From Carnegiea gigantea (Eukaryota; Streptophyta; Magnoliopsida; Caryophyllales; Cactaceae), in the NCBI GenBank assembly GCA_029747015.1, contig JAKOGI010000433.1, positions 401,001 to 465,000 on the forward strand: a stretch of DNA of 64,000 nucleotides, in the 5' to 3' direction. Under the pieces are notes generated by a model, which was not told the DNA's origin, searched no databases, and was given only the letters and a program-made list of their open reading frames with translations. Shown here one piece after another: positions 47,620-61,340 of this stretch. The position numbers and the translations under genes were made by a program. The stretch's first letter is position 1, and the number at the start of each line of letters is the position of its first letter.

Positions 47620-48640
47620 CATCTTAACTCAAGGATGACCTCAAGAAAGTCAATAAAATGACGGAACGAGTATGGGAACGTGATTCCCCTCGGTATGTTC
47701 TCCAGTATACACAATAAGGGTCAAGTGACGAATCATACCTCGAAAATAACCTTGGATGTATCCAATGCATGCACATGAGAGGGGGTAGTGGGGAGTAAGG
47801 GAGATGGGATGAGGATAAGGTCGAGGGATTTAACAAGAATGGGATCTATAGACTCGAGGCTAAAAGGGGCACCAACAACCACACCATCACCACATGACTA
47901 CTCTAAAGGTTTCTCCTCCAAATATTTCTCAATCAAGGCAAGTTCTTCCAACCAAGCAAGTGAATCATCCTCATCAAAAGGACTAGCATTATCCTAAAAG
48001 GCTCACCCATCTCAAGCCCCATGCACTTATCTAAAAGAAGGGAAGAAAAAGGGAGGGTCAAGACACCGTTAATAGTGCCCCTAGGTGTGTGAAGTGAGGA
48101 TGGAGTAAGAAGAAGCAATGGAGTCAAAAAAGTGCAAATTGCTTCCTCTAAGTCTATCAAGGGTGGGTCAACAATGAAATCAGACTCTAGGGGGAAGAAA
48201 GACTCTTCCTTAGGTCTAGAACAAGGTAGGCTAAGGTCAGTCTCACGTGATAGGTGATACTCCTGCAAATAAAGTTCAAACCTAGCATATTGTTCATTCA
48301 TCGTCTCTATCATATTATTTAATCTAAGAAAAAATTTATCAACAATTACATAACATGGATAAGAATTCATATCATGGTCTAAAGAATGGCAGTTAGAGTA
48401 TACAACATGGGCATAGCAAGGATGATGATAAAGATCCCTAAATTTATCGATACATAAAGATTGAACATGCGAATTATAAAGATGGGGGGGGGAGCGAATA
48501 CAAATGACTCACTAGTATTTTCAAATTTCCATTGATGCCAAGTTAAATATTCAAAGAAACTCCACATCACATCAACATTTAGAGCATGAAAACCACCTCT
48601 CATGGACTCCAAGATAGCTCATGTCTCATGAGTTATACCC
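47620..48640 (-). pseudogene. Element W gag relic, same lineage as X
   Basis: Minus strand. 48500-48640 reads ILESMRGGFHAL and WSFFEYLTWHQWKFENTSES, the gag-domain end. 48350-48420 in another frame reads NCHSLDHDMNSYPC. This is the zinc-knuckle position with His kept but the first and last Cys changed to Tyr. 48020-48330 reads LNNMIETMNEQYARFELYLQ, LSRETDLSLPCS and GLEMGEP. After a frameshift near 48000, DEDDSLAWLEELALIEKYLE and SIDPILVKSLDLILIPSPLL follow, and near the end PRGITFPYSF. The order and text match X gag halves (39493-40190 and 20171-20941), so the long acidic tail is a conserved part of this gag. Stops and frameshifts make it a pseudogene. Confidence 0.65.
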
Positions 48641-48857
48641 TCAAGTACAACTTTGAATATTTCTCATTTTTTATACATGAAATGTAGCTGTTAAGCATGA
48701 TAGTTATTCAACTTAGACTGGTATTGCCAAAAAGTCTGATGCTCAGACTGGGAAATGGAAAATAGGCATTTTCTAAAATTTTTTAATTTTTAATTTTTTT
48801 GTCAAAGTAAAAGTCTAATCTCGAATGCTTAAATAAGGTCTAATATTGAAAAGCAAC

Positions 48858-48883
48858 AATCTCCCGCTACGGTGCCAAAAACT
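48858..48883 (-). other. Element W primer binding site
   Basis: Minus strand AGTTTTTGGCACCGTAGC, close to the TTTTTGGCGCCGTTGCC type site of Athila/Tat elements, immediately after the LTR end at 48884. Confidence 0.75.
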
Positions 48884-50110
48884 TGATGAGTTGAAACCAT
48901 AAGTGCATGATGTAGCTAGCAACTAATGAGTATGAGTTGTATCCACAAAAGGAGTTGTGTTTCCAAGGACCAAAGGCAACTCACGTATTTCAAGCTAGGC
49001 AAAACAAAGGGTGATGGAAAGTAGAACTAACCAGCTAAAACAAACAAAAAGGACTTCATTTATGATTAACCTAAGATAAACCAACTAATCAAGTCAAAAG
49101 TAACATTCCCAAGTTTTGCTAGCATTTAGTGATGATCGATTACACCATTAAAGCTCATTTAAGCCCTCTTTTAAGGGTGAGGATTAGTTTAATTGTTCTA
49201 ATTGCCTATTTTTATAGGGTTAGCCCAATTAAACTTCAAGAGTAACAATCGAGGATCTAGTTAGGAATCGGTCTATTTTTATGTCCAAATGCTATTTACC
49301 CTCCCTGCCCATACTAAACAATCGACCTCTCATTTCAGCATAAGTCAAACATGGATGAAAGCTCTTTTAAACATTTTATCGAACACTTGGCAAGCGTGCG
49401 AGAAACCTCTAGATTTAAGGATAAACAATGTATAGGCTACGGTTTAAACAAGATCAACTAGACATCTTAAGGGCTACTTATAACCAAGGATCACAAATTT
49501 AATTACTGTCAAACTTTAAAACACAAGCAAAACCAATAGCAATTAAACTAGCAAGTAAAAGAAAACACATAAAATTAAAGAGATAGAAAAGAGACTTAGT
49601 CCTCAATAGCAAAATACACAATCTTGGACATGATAAATTATTCTCCCTCTAATGGGGGTTTTAGGTTGCTAACATAAATCCTAATCGCGCAGTCAAAAGA
49701 CCTAAGTAAAAGGCTCCCCTAACACAATTGCAAAAATCATACTTAAATAATCCCGAACAGTCGGTTAACAAGTCGCATGGTCGTGCTGTTCTGGATGACA
49801 TCTAGTGCCACTGCTGGAAAGTGCGGCAGTAATCCTGCAATGTAACCCCATGGCCTTATAATTGTACATGACACCCTGTGTTCTTCCTTTCAACTTGAGC
49901 TATTGGCATGGGTGTAGATATTTATATGATGGGCCAGGTTGAGCCTTTTTTCATTATATATTCACTTGATTTTCACCATGTTGAACCCAATTCTTATTAA
50001 TTCTAGGTTCAATATTGTTTCCTACAAAATAAACAAAAACTAAATAAGAATTATAGAAATTGGAATTTATTATGAGTAGAGCTAGATAAAGAAATGTATC
50101 TATTATGATG
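48884..50110 (-). repeat. Element W 5' LTR (outer end uncertain)
   Basis: The inner end is fixed by the primer site. The outer end is estimated from the change of character near 50110; I could not find a convincing TG start or target duplication. No second copy is in the window. Confidence 0.45.
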
Positions 50111-51380
<1,270 letters not shown>

Positions 51381-52625
51381 TGCAAGTGCATGGGTGTTGT
51401 AATTTAGTTTTAATATCGTTCCCATAGAGACCAAATGTAACCTATTGAGTTTTGACCTATTATAAAAGGTTAAGCAAACAACTTCCAATGGGCTGTTCAA
51501 ATTTAGCTAATTAACTAATCGGAAAATTCAATCGACTCAAAATATCTGGGGAATTATTTCACCTAGTAAAGAGTAGGATCAATAGATTAAATCATGCACT
51601 TTACATAAATTGGATGACTGAAAGGAGTGCAATCGAGCTAAAATTCAGTCTTTTCTTTCAAAATAAATTGAATTGTCTAAACTAATCCGATTAACATTCT
51701 TTCGAATGTTCTTGTTTTAGTCTAAGTTGAAGATTTTTCATTGGCTAAAGTTTTCTCTTAACAAACAAATCCCTTTCAAGTGTTGCTAAATCAAGTCTTA
51801 TCTTGTCGATCAAATAGCAAGTTTCTCCTTTGTATGCTTCACTCAACTATCTATCATAAGCAAGCAAATTTCACTAAAATTCACTCAAAACACTTCAATC
51901 ACAAGGTAGAATTCAATCATTCCAACACAGAATAAGCACAAGCAATGAAGATTAAGGTTCCAACATCAATACTTTGGCTAAAAAATCCCTAAATTAAATA
52001 AACTACTCACTCATGTTCAAAATTAACAACATCTAAAACAAGAGTTCAAGAAAATACTAAAGGGAGAAAAAAAAACATAGCAGTAGTGGTGATTCTCTAA
52101 TGGTGTCACAATCTTCAAACCCCCAAAAGCCAAAACTTTTCTTTAATTTCTTCTTTTACTGTAAAATATAAACTAAGAATTCTAATTCTAACGAAAAATA
52201 TGAGAAAGATGAATGAGAAGTGAGATGAGTTCTCTTTTCTTTCTGCAGCCAAACATCTCTCTTTAAGTAAAAACTCGATCATCCTCAGCCACAAGACGAA
52301 AGAAGACGAAGAGGTAAGCAGTTTAAGGCTCGCCATGGACCATGGCCTTTATCATGGACTGTCTCTGGTGATCTATGTCTCGAAATTTTCTGGCTCTTCT
52401 TTTCCTCCACAGGCATGTTAACTTGGAGGGGTGTGGGGAGTCACATCACACTCAATTAGGGATCAAAGTCGGGGTAAAAAGGTCCAAAAACCTGCAAAAC
52501 ATAGAAAAGAACCATATCCAAGTGAAAACAGTAATAGTAGTGTAGATTATAACATAAAGTTCATAAATCTCCCTAAAAATGCAACAAAACGACCCTAAAA
52601 TGAAGTAAACTCTAAGCACCTTTCA
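51381..52625 (-). repeat. Element Z 3' LTR (Athila-like, Y group)
   Basis: 1245 bp on the minus strand from TGAAAGGTGC (52625) to GCACTTGCA (51381), homologous to LTR_B and LTR_C. Upstream lie a polypurine tract and 3' internal sequence, so it is a 3' LTR. The flank ACTAC at 51376-51380 is the candidate target duplication; the other end is beyond the window. Confidence 0.75.
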
Positions 52626-52916
52626 AACTCCCTCATTCTTGGACCGTTGCTTGTCCCCAAGTAATTATGAAGCCAAAGCTATGATGAAGACCTCCTTAGG
52701 TGAACAATAGTGTCTATATCAATAGCCAAATTGACCCAAGAAGTTAGCCCAAAAGTGATTGAAAATATTGCAAAATGGATAGGAGAATGAAGTTTTTGAA
52801 ACAAAAGCAAGTACCATCAAATCAAAAATTGAATCGATCACCCAAATCAACTTGAACAATCATATTGGCACATACAAGAAGTAGACTAAAAGTAATGAAG
52901 CACTCATCACTCATGT
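52626..52916 (-). mobile_element. Element Z 3' internal region, cut by the CACTA element
   Basis: On the minus strand it ends AATGAGGGAGTT (polypurine tract) before the LTR. It is homologous to 27091-27400. At 52917 it is interrupted by the CACTA terminus. Confidence 0.75.
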
Positions 52917-53125
52917 CATTACAAAAAGGGGCTAAATACTGACGAAAAAAGTGACAGACAACGCACCCGATGGAGACATTTTTTTGCTCCGACGGAAATT
53001 ACGTAGGATTTCAACGGAAATTTAAATTTCCGACGGGTTTTCCAATGGAAATAATTTCCGTCAGAATATCCGTCGGAAATTACATTTTCCATCGGAATTC
53101 GATGTAAATTCCATTGGATAAAAAA
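52917..53125 (+). repeat. CACTA left terminal and subterminal repeats
   Basis: Terminal CATTACAAAAA at 52917, then subterminal repeats in both orientations: CCGACGGAAATT (52988), TCAACGGAAATT (53008), TTCCGTCAGAATATCCGTCG (53057), TTTCCATCGGAATT (53085). In CACTA elements such motifs bind the TNPA-type protein. Confidence 0.85.
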
Positions 53126-54839
53126 TACCTTTCCCAAGAAAAAAGCAAATATGGTTTTTAAAGCGAGGACTCCTTCTTCGCCTTCATTTCGCAACCGAGT
53201 TTGCAACTGGGAGAGAGAAACAAGGAAAGAGAGGGAGAGAGAGAAACGAGGAAAGAAAAAGAGAGCAACAAGGAGACAGAGAGGAGAGCTCCATTTTTTC
53301 AGGTGACCGATGAAGGAGGTTGTCGTTGTTCATAATTCATCGGTAAGTTGCTAATTTTTAGTTAATTTGCTGTTTAAAATTAAAATTTTTGAGTTAATTA
53401 GTGTTTTTTGTGGTGGTTGACTTGTTGTGAATGAGTTGAAAAGGAGAAGTTGTCATCGCCGCCGCTGCCGCCTTCTTGCTAGTCATTTCACCGGTGATTG
53501 ATTTAATTTTTCGGGCATTTAGAGGTTAGTGACACTAAGCACTTAGGTTTATTGAAATTATTGTGTTTTGAAATTATATTAATTTGTTATGTATTGTTGA
53601 ATTTTGTGATATTTAATTTTGTTGCGTATGTGTTAGTTTATTTAATTTATTTTTTTTGATAAATTACGGATGTGGAAAATATGGATGTGAAGTATATTAG
53701 TTTTTTGTTTGATTTGTGAAGTGTATTTATTTAGATAAGTAGAATAAAATATATTAAGTACGTATATTTATAAAAATTATATAATTATTACAAAAAGTTG
53801 AAATATGTTAATCATATTTAATGTGTTTTGGTTTTGGTAAATGATTTAAGTTTGTTAAGTATATTTTTTTTTGGGATTTGTTGTATATATTAATTTTTGG
53901 TAAGTATGTCCAATATATGTTTATTTTAGGTATGTTTAATTTTTAGTATGATTTGTTTGATTTGGTAAGTGTGTTCATTTTAGTTTTGGTTAATAGTATT
54001 TTGTTTATTTTTTGGGCTTGTTTATTTGGATGAAATATGAAATAAATAATTTAATTTGTGTTTGATTTGTTAATTAGGTTTATTTTGATAAATAAAATAG
54101 TTACGTTAAATTTATTTTTTTGTAGCATACATGTTTAGTTACATTGTTGTATTTTAGTTTTTTGTGAAAATTTATTTTCAGAATATGGGAATATAAAATG
54201 TGAACTAAATATGAATATAATTTTTTTTCGGAATATGCGACTTGAAAGTGATAATTAAACATATTTAATTATTAATTATTGGTGTCATTAGTGAATATAA
54301 TATATATAGTAAATAATTTAATCTTTAATTTATTTTGCAATGTACGTATTTTGATTTGGATAAATGAAATAGTTATAATGGTTGCATGTAAGTAATTATG
54401 GATGATGGAACAAAAATGTTTTTCAAATTTTGTGTGCACAAGTAATTTCTGATTTAAATGGCCGTATAATGAAAAGGAAATGTTTGTTTTGATAAATGGT
54501 GTTAGTTATGGTTTATTTGTTATGTATTTTAGATGGAAAAAAAGAAAAAATATTGAACGATAAAAAAAAATCGCAATTGTTCATATTTCTGTTATAAGCT
54601 CGGCGTTGTTTTTTGTCGATTGAAACAGGTTTCTTTATTATCTTTACCTATCGTTATTTATGTGCTTCAAAATTGTGTTAATATTCATAGATAAGTTCAT
54701 TATTGTCTTCCAAGCATTGAATTGTATGATGTATTATAATAATTCATTGGTTAGTGCATGGTTAAATTGATTTCTAAAAGACATTTATTGAAATTAATTG
54801 TAGTATATATAACAATTAAGGCAACAAGATTATCAACAT
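53126..54839 (+). mobile_element. CACTA 5' leader and upstream noncoding region
   Basis: GA-rich segment 53208-53290 (likely first-exon leader), then 1.5 kb of AT-rich sequence with no coding frame. Probably promoter, leader and intron of the transposase gene. Confidence 0.5.
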
Positions 54840-57409
54840 ATGGATAGGCCGTTGCATCGTCAATGGATGTATAAGAGGAGAAATCCTGATGGACATGGGC
54901 TTAGAAATGAGTGGTTGATGGGAGTAAATATGTTTGGTGAACTTGCATAAAATCAGGAGGAGTATAGAATTAATGGAGTTTATAGATGTCCATGTGTGAA
55001 GTGCAAGAATATGCAATACTTTACACCTGATGTTGTCAAGTCTCATTTGTATAGAAAGGAATTTGTGAAGAATTATTAGCATTGGACAAGTCATGGGGAA
55101 GATGATAATTCAGAAGTAGGGAGTGCAAATACTTCACAATCTATGAGTTATGATTACGATCACAATGATCATAATCATATGGAGAACATACTTCATGTTG
55201 CCTTCCAAGCTAATGAAATGAACATGAGTAGCTCTCATGATATAAATCCTGAGGTATTTTACACCATGCTTGAATCTGCCCAAAGACCTTTGTATGAAGG
55301 GTGCAACATAACTGAACTAAAAACATCTGTAAGGCTACTTAGTATTAAATCAGGTCACAACATGTCTCAACGTTATTTCAATGAAGTTGTTGGTTTGATG
55401 AAAGATACATGCCCTCCCGAAAGTCACATTCCAAAAAATTATCATCAGCAGCTGAGAAAAGTGAGAGATTTAGGCATGGAAGTTTAGGAAATTGATTGTT
55501 TTCCGAATAGCTGTATGTTTTATTATAAACATAATAAGGCTATGTCTGCATGCAAATTTTGTGGATATGCAAGACGATTACCAAAGAACTCCAACCAACG
55601 AGGATATAAGGAGGTTTCATGTGCTGAAATGCACTACCTACCTTTAATCCCAAGATTGTAAAGATTAGATGCCTCTAAAAGTACTACCGCCCACATGAGA
55701 TGGCACCATGAGCATCGCCAAGAACCGGGTGTTCTCCTGCATCCATCGAATGGACTAGCGTGGAAGTATTTTGATCAAAAGTATCCAAATTTTGCAGCAG
55801 AGCCTCAGAATGTAAGGTTAAGTCTATGTGCTTATGGTTTCACACCATTCTCACTATTTGGAAAACCATATTCTGTGTGGCCAGTTGTTGTTCCACCTTA
55901 TAACTTGCCCCCGGATATGTGTATGACCACTCCATACATGTTTTTAAGTTGTGTTATCTCAGGCCCAATAAATTCGAAGAACAGAATTGATATGTACTTG
56001 CAACCCTTAATTGATGAGTTGAAAATGCTATGGGATGTTAGGGTGGATACATTTGATATTTCATGTGGGAAAACTTTTAGATTGCATGCTACATTAATGT
56101 GGACAATCAATTATTTTCCCGCGTATGGAATGTTGTCCTATTGGAGTACTCATGGGTTGTTAGCATGTCCAGTTTGCATGCACTAAAATTGTGCATTCCA
56201 GTTACAGCATGGACGAAAGCCATCTTGGTTCGATTGCCATCGTCGGCTCTTGCCTCAGAATCATTATTTTAGAGCTAATAAAGTTGCTTGTCGTAAAGGG
56301 AAGAGCATACACATTGGCCCTCCTCGAAGGATTTCTGATGAAATATTGTTTGATGTAGCATCTAAATTGCCTAGAGTGACTACAAATGTAGAATTTTAAA
56401 TTCCAGGATTTCAGGAAAATGAACATAACTCGACCAACCAAAGTATCTTTTAGGAGTTGCCTTATTAGAAGCATAAACTTCTAAGACATAACTTGATGTT
56501 ATGCATATTGAGAAAAATTTCAGTGAAAATACTATAAATACAGTGATGGATAGTACGGGAAAAAAAAAGGATTATATAAAAGCAAGAATGGATATGGCTA
56601 TTCTGTGCAGTAGACAAAAGTTGAACTTAGCTATAAGAAGGTCAACTGATAAATTGTGTAAGCCGAAAGCCACGTTTGCACTCTCATTATCTCAAAAGAG
56701 GGCTATTTGCCAATGGTTGCGAGAGGTTCATGTGCCTGATGGTTATTGTTTTAATGTGGGAAATTGGGTTGATTCATCTAACACAAAGTTTTAAAATATG
56801 AAAAGTCATGATCATCATGTGTTTTTAGAGAATCTTCTTCCTATAGGTTTTGTTGCTCTTCCGAAAGATGTTTTGGGATCCTTGGTTGAGTTGAGTGAAT
56901 TCTTCAAAAACGTATGCTCCAGTGAGTTACATTTTAGCATGCTGGAAGAGATGAATAAAAATATTGTTGTAATTCTTTGTAAAATGGAGATAGTTTTCCC
57001 TCTTGAATTTTGGAATGTCATAGAACATTTGCCCATTCATTTAGTAGAAAAAGCTTTATTGTGTGGTCTTGTTCAATATCGATGGATGTATCCTTTTGAG
57101 ATGTATTTTAGCTAGATGAAGCCTATAGCAAAGAACAAAGCTCGTGTACAGGCATCCATGGTTCAGACATACTTAGCAATTGAGATTAAACATGTTGCGA
57201 GTATTATTTTCAATCAAACTTGCATTGCCCAAGAGTTAGGCATAATGAGAGTATGCGACAATCCGAACCACAAATGTCAACTCTTTCGATTTCAATCGTA
57301 AGGGTACTCCATTTGGAAATCGAGGAAAAAGATATCTTACTGAGCTGGAGTATCGTGTCGCTCGCCTGCACATCTTACTAAACTGTGATGGAGTGTAACC
57401 ACACTTTGA

Positions 57410-57489
57410 GTAAGTTTATCAGTTATTAAAAGTTTCATTTCAATACTCTAATGGCTGAATAATTAAATAATTTGAATCTTTAAATACAG
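57410..57489 (+). other. Intron in transposase gene
   Basis: Donor GTAAGTTTAT at 57410, acceptor AAATACAG ending 57489; frame context resumes beyond it. Confidence 0.6.
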
Positions 57490-57590
57490 TTGGTCCCAGA
57501 CATCAATTCCACGGTCATAATCCTAACGCGAGTGATATGGAAGTTGACTTATTTATCGAATCAAATTTTGCACAGTGGTTTGAGTATAAT

Positions 57591-57674
57591 GTAAGTAATT
57601 TTTCATAACTAATCTTCAATTCTTACAAAATGTTATTTTACTCTAAAAAGAATAATGTGTTTTTTTCATTATAG
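57591..57674 (+). other. Intron in transposase gene
   Basis: Donor GTAAGTAATT at 57591, acceptor TTCATTATAG ending 57674. Removing it joins AQWFEYN to VNSYQVFDDER in frame, as in related proteins. Confidence 0.75.
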
Positions 57675-58666
57675 GTTAATTCTTACCAGGTGTTTGATGA
57701 TGAGAGGTAAAAAATTTTTGGTGAACTTATCTCATGGACCCATTATGGTGGAGGAATGTTTTTCTGGGTATAAAGTGAATGGTTTTCAGCTTCATACCAA
57801 GGCTAGGAATGAAGGTAAAGCCCCATATAACTGTGGTGTGTGTGTCAAACGAGTAGGTGAAGGTGATGAAGTATTAGGAGATTATTATGGCATACTTCAT
57901 GAAGTTATTCATGTTGAATTCACGGATAAACCAATTAAAAAATGTGTACTTTTTTATTATGAGTGGTTTGACCTGGATGTTCCTTAGGGGCTACGTTATC
58001 CTAAATTCACCCCTATCCTAAGGTTAATCATAACTGACATTATAGAAAGTTTGACCCATTCATCTTTGCTGATACTGTAACCCAAGTGGTATATCTTAAG
58101 TACCTTGAGGGATACCAGGAAAAGCGAATTGGTAGGTAGCTATACCGAGCAAACCTCGCGATGCCTCTAAAGATAAGGATAATTTAGAGCTTGCCTATCA
58201 ATAGTTAGGAATGACAACTATGAATGTGGATGACGTAATAGCCACAACATTAGTCGATGAAACTGCAGTAGCGGATGATGGTGATGGACATGATTGGGGT
58301 GATGATCATGATGGGGATGGCGAACATGATGATAATAACTCTGAAAAGGACGAAGAAGGTAAATGGGAAGATGAAGGTGAAGACATTGATGATGATAATG
58401 AATGAGATATGACATTGCAAAGTGATGATGACGATGATGATGATGTGTCCCAAAATGGTTGATTTAATCTTTTAGTTGTATAAATGTTTATACATGTGCA
58501 TGTATTTTATTTGTAATTGCAAGCAAGGAAAAACAATGATATGTGTTTGACACATTTATTTCGATTCAGTTCTTGAAAGTTCCGTTGTTTACTGTAATCT
58601 CCCAATGACAATACTATCAATGTTTATGCTGTTGTATTTTGTGTTTAGGTTGTTCTTATTTATTAG

Positions 58667-60374
58667 ATGTCTGAAGCAAATGATGGACGCGCTCGAGGTC
58701 GAACCATTAGGAGTGGTGCGGGTAGAGGGGCACCATAACCGACCCCACAAAATGATCCAACTGAAAACAATGAAATAAACATCTTCAGTGGGATGTTTGG
58801 AGGTTTCCTTGACCCAACTCAGCTGTTTGAAAATTATTTTGGTAGTATGAACGAGCAACCATATATGTAACCATCTTTTTTTGATATGGGTATGCAGTCA
58901 CCTATCCAACCCAATAATCCTTACATCCGTGATACTTTAGCTACCCTATTAGTTTATCAACAGTTTGGCACCATCAGCCCACATTACAACGGTAATCAGA
59001 TTATTGGTCAGCCAAGAATGCCAAGCCACTCAGTCTAGAATAAAGGGGTCTAAAATGAAGGGGTAGAAAGAGATAGACAAAGTCCTACACCTAATAGTGA
59101 AGCTGCAAGCACAGGCAGCAAAATTTATTTACAACCTGATGGTGACACATAAGTTCATTACAAATTTTCTTCGTCGCTAATCATATTTTTTTCATGCCTA
59201 CGGTAATTAATTTTAACGATTCTATTTTTGCACTTAGTTTTGTTCCATACCAGTGCATAGTTCAGAAAATTGTTAGAAAACTTTGGAGGTAAGTACCCAC
59301 GTCCTTGGATCACGTGGCGGGAAGTTCCACAATCCCAGCGAGACATATGGTTTACTGAGTTCAAGGTTCGTTTTCCGTACAATGAATTTGAATGTCGTCA
59401 TAAATTGTTTGATGTGTTTACTAATATATTTGAACATTATTACAGAAACACTACTACCGGCATCCAAACAATGAACTCCATATACGGCATAACTTTGAGC
59501 CCAGAGTTGCAACTCGACTTAAGGACATTCTTGGATATGCAGCAAGTACAACAAAAGGCCAAAGTGGTTACCACCTAGTGTTTGGAATGAGATGCTTAAG
59601 CATTGGAGTGAGGATGACAAGTTTAAGAAGTTGAGTCAACAAAATAAAAAGAATAGATTAAGTGATCCAGAAGGTCTTGGTCCTTCATTACAAACATGTG
59701 GCTCAATCCCGATTAGTGAAAGGAAGAGACGCCTGGTAAGTAGTGAGCTTATTAATAAATATATTTCCTATATTCAATGTGTATATATATATATATATGT
59801 ATGATCATATATGTATGAACATTTTATTTTTTGTAGGCCAAAGCGTTACGTAAGGAACCCACATGTGAAGAACTGTTTAAGGACACTCACTGCAAGACCA
59901 AAGACAAAGTATTCGTTGATAAGAAATCTGCAAAAAAAAAAAAATGTAAGTTTACCATATTTTATTCAGACATTATTCAATTCATATATTATAATTGTCG
60001 CCTTAGTATGCAATAGTTTTATTTTTGACGACTTTCAGGAGGAGCACTAGAAGAAATGGGAGGAGTACTCTCAAGCTGCAACTCAAGGGGGGTCTCAATT
60101 GCCCCCTATAACCCCAAAAGAGATTTGGCTTCAAGAAAATCTGGACAAAAAAGGCCATGTATACGGATTTGGTACTGAAGGGACCAAGTTAAAGAAATCA
60201 GCTACAATTGCGGCTGCATGGCACTCACCAACTGAGCATTTTGATCCAAGAGGGCAAGCACAACTCCTCAATCAGAGTATTACCAAGCAAGCAAAGACCA
60301 TAAGCCAAATTGCCAAGAAACCGGGGAAGACAGAGCGTATTATGAAAAACATTTTGAGATTTCTGAAGGGATAA
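58667..60374 (+). pseudogene. Second CACTA gene, Transposase_24 type (TNPA-like)
   Basis: ATG at 58667 reads MSEANDGRARGRTIRSGAGR, then a low-complexity N-terminus with stops at 58736, 58868 and 59036. After a probable intron, 59280-59370 reads GGKYPRPWITWREVPQSQRD and IWFTEFKVRF. The core 59447-59735 reads NNELHIRHNFEPRVATRLKD, then RPKWLPPSVWNEMLKHWSED and KKNRLSDPEG, matching plant Transposase_24. Introns follow at 59736-59836 and 59946-60038. The last exon (60039-60374) reads KEIWLQENLDKKGHVYGFGT and ends FLKG. A 1 bp deletion at about 59540 and TAG at 60048 break it. TNPA-like proteins bind subterminal repeats. Confidence 0.75.
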
Positions 60375-60911
60375 AGTGCAGGTTCTTCCAACCAAGTCAA
60401 CTTCGACACTGATGATGAGAACGACTCCCAAAACGACAATGATGATCCCATGACTCTATCTGATTCGAATTAGTTTAATCGATCTGCCTATAGATAAAAA
60501 ACAACAGTGGATGCCATGAAAAATTTTGAATTTAGCACTTTTATTCATCAGACATTAAAATTCGTATTTCGCAATCATTAATCATTATATATGTTTTTCA
60601 TGGTGCTTTTTTATATGTAATTAATTAAAAAAAAAATTTCTTTTTTTAGGAAAACTTTTTTAGAGGGAAAATCCAATTCTATCGGAAATTTCCGTTGAAA
60701 ATTTTCATCCCTCCAAAAACTGGCAAACTTTTGCAGAGCTGTCCGATGGAATTTTCAACAGTATTTTCTGTTGGAAAATCCGTCGGAAGACAATCTCCAG
60801 CGAACACTTTCCCGATGCCTGTATTTCGGTCGGAATTTCCGTCGAAAATGGAATTTTCTGTCGGAATATCCCCAAATTTTCATCGCAGATTCAATGTATT
60901 ATTGTAGTCAT
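59414..60911 (+). repeat. CACTA 3' tandem unit 1
   Basis: 1498 bp from GTGTTTACTAATATA to the end of the subterminal block. It carries the last three exons of the TNPA-like gene, the 3' flank, and subterminal repeats at 60668-60895 (GTCGGAAATTTCC-type). Only this unit is joined to the upstream exons. Confidence 0.9.
59736..59836 (+). other. Intron in TNPA-like gene
   Basis: GTAAGTAGTG to ATTTTTTGTAG; the same borders are kept in units 2 and 3 (from about 61235 and 62793). It contains a short TA tract that is greatly expanded in unit 2. Confidence 0.75.
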
Positions 60912-61275
60912 GTGTTTACTAATATAGTTGAACATTGTTACAGAAACACTGCTACCGACATCCAGACAATGAACTCCATATACAGCATAACTTTGAGTCC
61001 AGAGTTGCGACCCGATTTTAGGACATTCTCGGATATGCTAGGAAGTACAACAAAAGGCCAAAGTGGTTACCACCTAGTATTTGGAATGAGATGCTTAAGC
61101 ATTGGAGTGAGGATGACAAGTTTAAGAAGTTGAGTCAACAAAATAAAAAGAATAGATTAAGTGATCCAGAAGATCTTGGTCCTTCATTACATACATATGG
61201 CTCAATTCCAATTAGTGAAAGGAAGAGATGCCTAGTAAGTAATGAGCTTATTAATAAGTGTATTTCCTATATTTA

Positions 61276-61340
<65 letters not shown>

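Larger units (their letters stand above)
54840..58405 (+). pseudogene. TNP2-type CACTA transposase relic
   Basis: ATG at 54840 opens a Transposase-associated domain: HRQWMYKRRNPDGHGL, then CPCVKCKNMQYF and SHLYRK. The TNP2-like transposase (Transposase_21) follows at 55250-56520. Motifs include YNEVVGLMKD-like text, LDASKSTTAHMRWHHEHR, GLAWKYFDQKYPNFAAEPQN, VRLSLCAYGFTPF and WPVVVPPYNLPPDMCM. IDMYLQPLIDELKMLW, LMWTINYFPAYGMLS and LDVMHIEKNFSENTINTVMD come next. 56800-57110 is a DUF4218-like domain (PIGFVALPKDVLG, FPLEFWNVIEHLPIHLV, VQYRWMYPFEMY). Introns are at 57410-57489 and 57591-57674. 57675-57987 is a DUF4216-like domain (GPIMVEECFSGYKVNGFQLH, YYGILHEVIHVEF). An acidic tail runs to 58405. 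About ten in-frame stops. The full protein would cut and join transposon ends. Confidence 0.85.

Noticed and set aside
53143..53206. Minus-strand 95-residue ORF at 52919-53206 as a gene
   Set aside because: It spans the CACTA terminal and subterminal repeats; no domain or codon signal.
58211..58453. Asp/Glu-rich frame at 58211-58405 and His-rich or Ile-rich frames opposite as separate genes
   Set aside because: The plus-strand frame is the acidic tail of the transposase relic; the minus-strand frames are its shadows.
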